64,000 bases of DNA from CAUTNH01 sp963543845 (GTDB taxonomy: Bacteria; Bacillota_I; Bacilli_A; Acholeplasmatales; Acholeplasmataceae), in contig CAUUCL010000004.1 in assembly GCA_963543845.1 (NCBI GenBank), positions 1-64,000 on the forward strand, written 5' to 3'. Of this stretch, positions 63,121 to 64,000 are shown one piece after another. A program made the translations under genes and the position numbers. The notes below the pieces were generated by a model, which saw only the letters and a list, made by a program, of their open reading frames with translations, made no database searches and was not told the DNA's origin. Position 1 is the first letter of the stretch; each line of letters opens with the position of its first letter.

Positions 63121-63195
63121 TGGCAGGGGTAGTAGGATTCGAACCCACTCTTGAAGTTTTGGAGACTTACGTGCTACCGTTGACACTATACCCCT
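63121..63195 (-). tRNA. tRNA-Trp (CCA)
   Basis: AGGGGTA acceptor pairs with TACCCCT; loop CTCCAAA gives anticodon CCA (63160-63162), T-loop TTCGAAT, 3' CCA encoded. A CCA anticodon reads UGG only, supporting UGA as stop. Confidence 0.95.
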
Positions 63196-63200
63196 TTATA

Positions 63201-63225
63201 AAAGAAAGGCAAAAAGCCTTTCTTT
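63201..63225 (-). terminator. Terminator of the 63230 gene
   Basis: AAAGAAAGGC/GCCTTTCTTT stem with A5 loop; T-run on minus strand. It separates the gene from tRNA-Trp. Confidence 0.85.
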
Positions 63226-63229
63226 TTAA

Positions 63230-64000
63230 TTATTTAACTTCTTCTACTTTTTCCTCATCGCTTTTTTCAGCTTCTTTTTCACTATCTTCAGATGGCTCAC
63301 AATTTTCAGTAGATTCTGGAAGTTGTTCGTTTTCATCTTTTAATTCTGTAAAATCAGCATCTTGAATATCTTCTGGCTTTTCTTCTTTTTCGGCTTTTTT
63401 AGCCTCACGAGATTCTTTTACTTTCTTCATTACAACTTTATGCACAAATAAAAAGTAAGTTGCAGTTAGAACAAGCAAAATAACAATTGTTATTGTAATA
63501 GCTGGAATTGTATTAAATTCATTTAGGCATTTATTTAAATTAAGTTTAACAAAGTGTTTAACAGCACCATCTTTTGGCAGAATAGGGTTTTCCTCACTAC
63601 CAGTTGATTTAGATACTACCTCAGCATTTTTAATATCTTCATCAGATACTTTATATGCATTATATGAAAGGTCTAGATCATTAAACTTAACGATTGATTT
63701 AGAAAAGGTTTTATCATCACCTTTTGAAATAGTTACAAGATCAATTAAATTAGCATTTTTAATATCTTCGTCTTCTGTTTTATCAGTATCTACATAAGTG
63801 ATTTTAATATTTTCGATTTCTGAGTAAACATTCTCGCTTGGAGTTTTTCCTTTTTTAGCAAGTGTTGTAATATCTTCAAGATAAAAAGGAGTTGCTGGAT
63901 TTATAATAAAATCTACAATATTAGTTTTATTTTTTTCTTTTGCTTTAGTATCAGTTAAAAGTGTTGGATATGGTTTAGCAAATCCTAGATGCATTTTAAA
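63230..64000 (-). CDS. C-terminal part of a membrane protein with acidic tail (partial)
   Basis: The frame stays open to the window edge, so the start is outside; the ATG at 63994 is probably internal. The visible 257 codons hold an outward-facing region (about 165 aa), one membrane helix (TIPAITITIVILLVLTATYF) and a cytoplasmic tail rich in Glu/Asp/Lys (EKEEKPEDIQDADFTEL, EDSEKEAEKSDEEKVEE). No family is recognised; the tail resembles the charged extensions on other transport proteins here. Confidence 0.65.
   Translation of the reverse strand, partial: FKMHLGFAKPYPTLLTDTKAKEKNKTNIVDFIINPATPFYLEDITTLAKKGKTPSENVYSEIENIKITYVDTDKTEDEDIKNANLIDLVTISKGDDKTFSKSIVKFNDLDLSYNAYKVSDEDIKNAEVVSKSTGSEENPILPKDGAVKHFVKLNLNKCLNEFNTIPAITITIVILLVLTATYFLFVHKVVMKKVKESREAKKAEKEEKPEDIQDADFTELKDENEQLPESTENCEPSEDSEKEAEKSDEEKVEEVK

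Noticed and set aside
63994..64000. ATG 63994 as the true start of the last gene
   Set aside because: The frame remains open to the edge and no ribosome site is visible before it.

Overview
This 64 kb window is a chromosomal segment from a very AT-rich, low-GC Bacillota/Mollicutes-type bacterium, plausibly an uncultured gut lineage near Acholeplasma/RF39 (inference from gene content and base composition). It spans the replication origin: dnaA-dnaN run on the minus strand, rpmH-rnpA-yidC-khpB run on the plus strand, and DnaA-box-like sites lie in the AT-rich gap upstream of dnaA. The standard code (TGA = stop) is supported by three TGA stops in ATGA overlaps and by a tRNA-Trp with a CCA anticodon. 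Many proteins are lipoproteins, and no cell-wall synthesis genes are seen.

Layout. 1-1477: repeat-rich DNA and the first of three DUF4143-type AAA ATPases. 1474-5445: an rRNA uracil methyltransferase and two lipoprotein genes, one interrupted by a nonsense codon. 5574-9621: a type III restriction-modification pair whose mod gene carries an 11-G tract just before its catalytic motif. 9801-20702: an oligopeptide ABC operon (oppABCDF) extended by a small membrane protein and an FtsX-like permease fused to a degenerate ATPase domain. 20978-27049: a five-gene transporter operon made of an ABC exporter-fold heterodimer and a complete ECF module. 27217-39480: tRNA-Tyr, a mutarotase-like protein, dnaN, dnaA, oriC, two small membrane/lipoprotein genes, rpmH, rnpA, yidC, khpB, rmuC, asnS and the second DUF4143 ATPase. 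39481-40889: decayed mobile DNA with two pseudogenes. 41028-51510: a tightly packed surface operon of two LRR-like lipoproteins, a subtilisin-like protease and a 1,512-aa secreted protein with NEAT-like and FIVAR-like regions. 51563-55653: tRNA-Glu(CTC), the third DUF4143 ATPase, a lipoprotein and an MsmK/UgpC-type ATPase with a long extra tail. 55765-60271: the sufCDSUB iron-sulfur operon. 60406-62101: a divergent type II R-M pair (C5 methyltransferase and a probable Bsp6I-like nuclease). 62229-64000: an O-methyltransferase-like gene, tRNA-Trp and the 3' end of a membrane protein gene.

Themes. Peptide uptake (Opp), surface proteolysis, lipoproteins and multi-ligand transporters fit a host-associated scavenger. 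Several loci look switchable: the mod poly-G tract, a poly-A run inside a lipoprotein promoter, and two G7 runs in coding regions. Each of the three DUF4143 ATPase genes has its own, different inverted repeat in its promoter region, which suggests separate self-addressing control circuits. The divergent R-M promoters flank an 18-bp palindrome holding two GCNGC motifs, the expected target if the nuclease is Bsp6I-like. All functional calls rest on reading motifs by eye; no database search was run.
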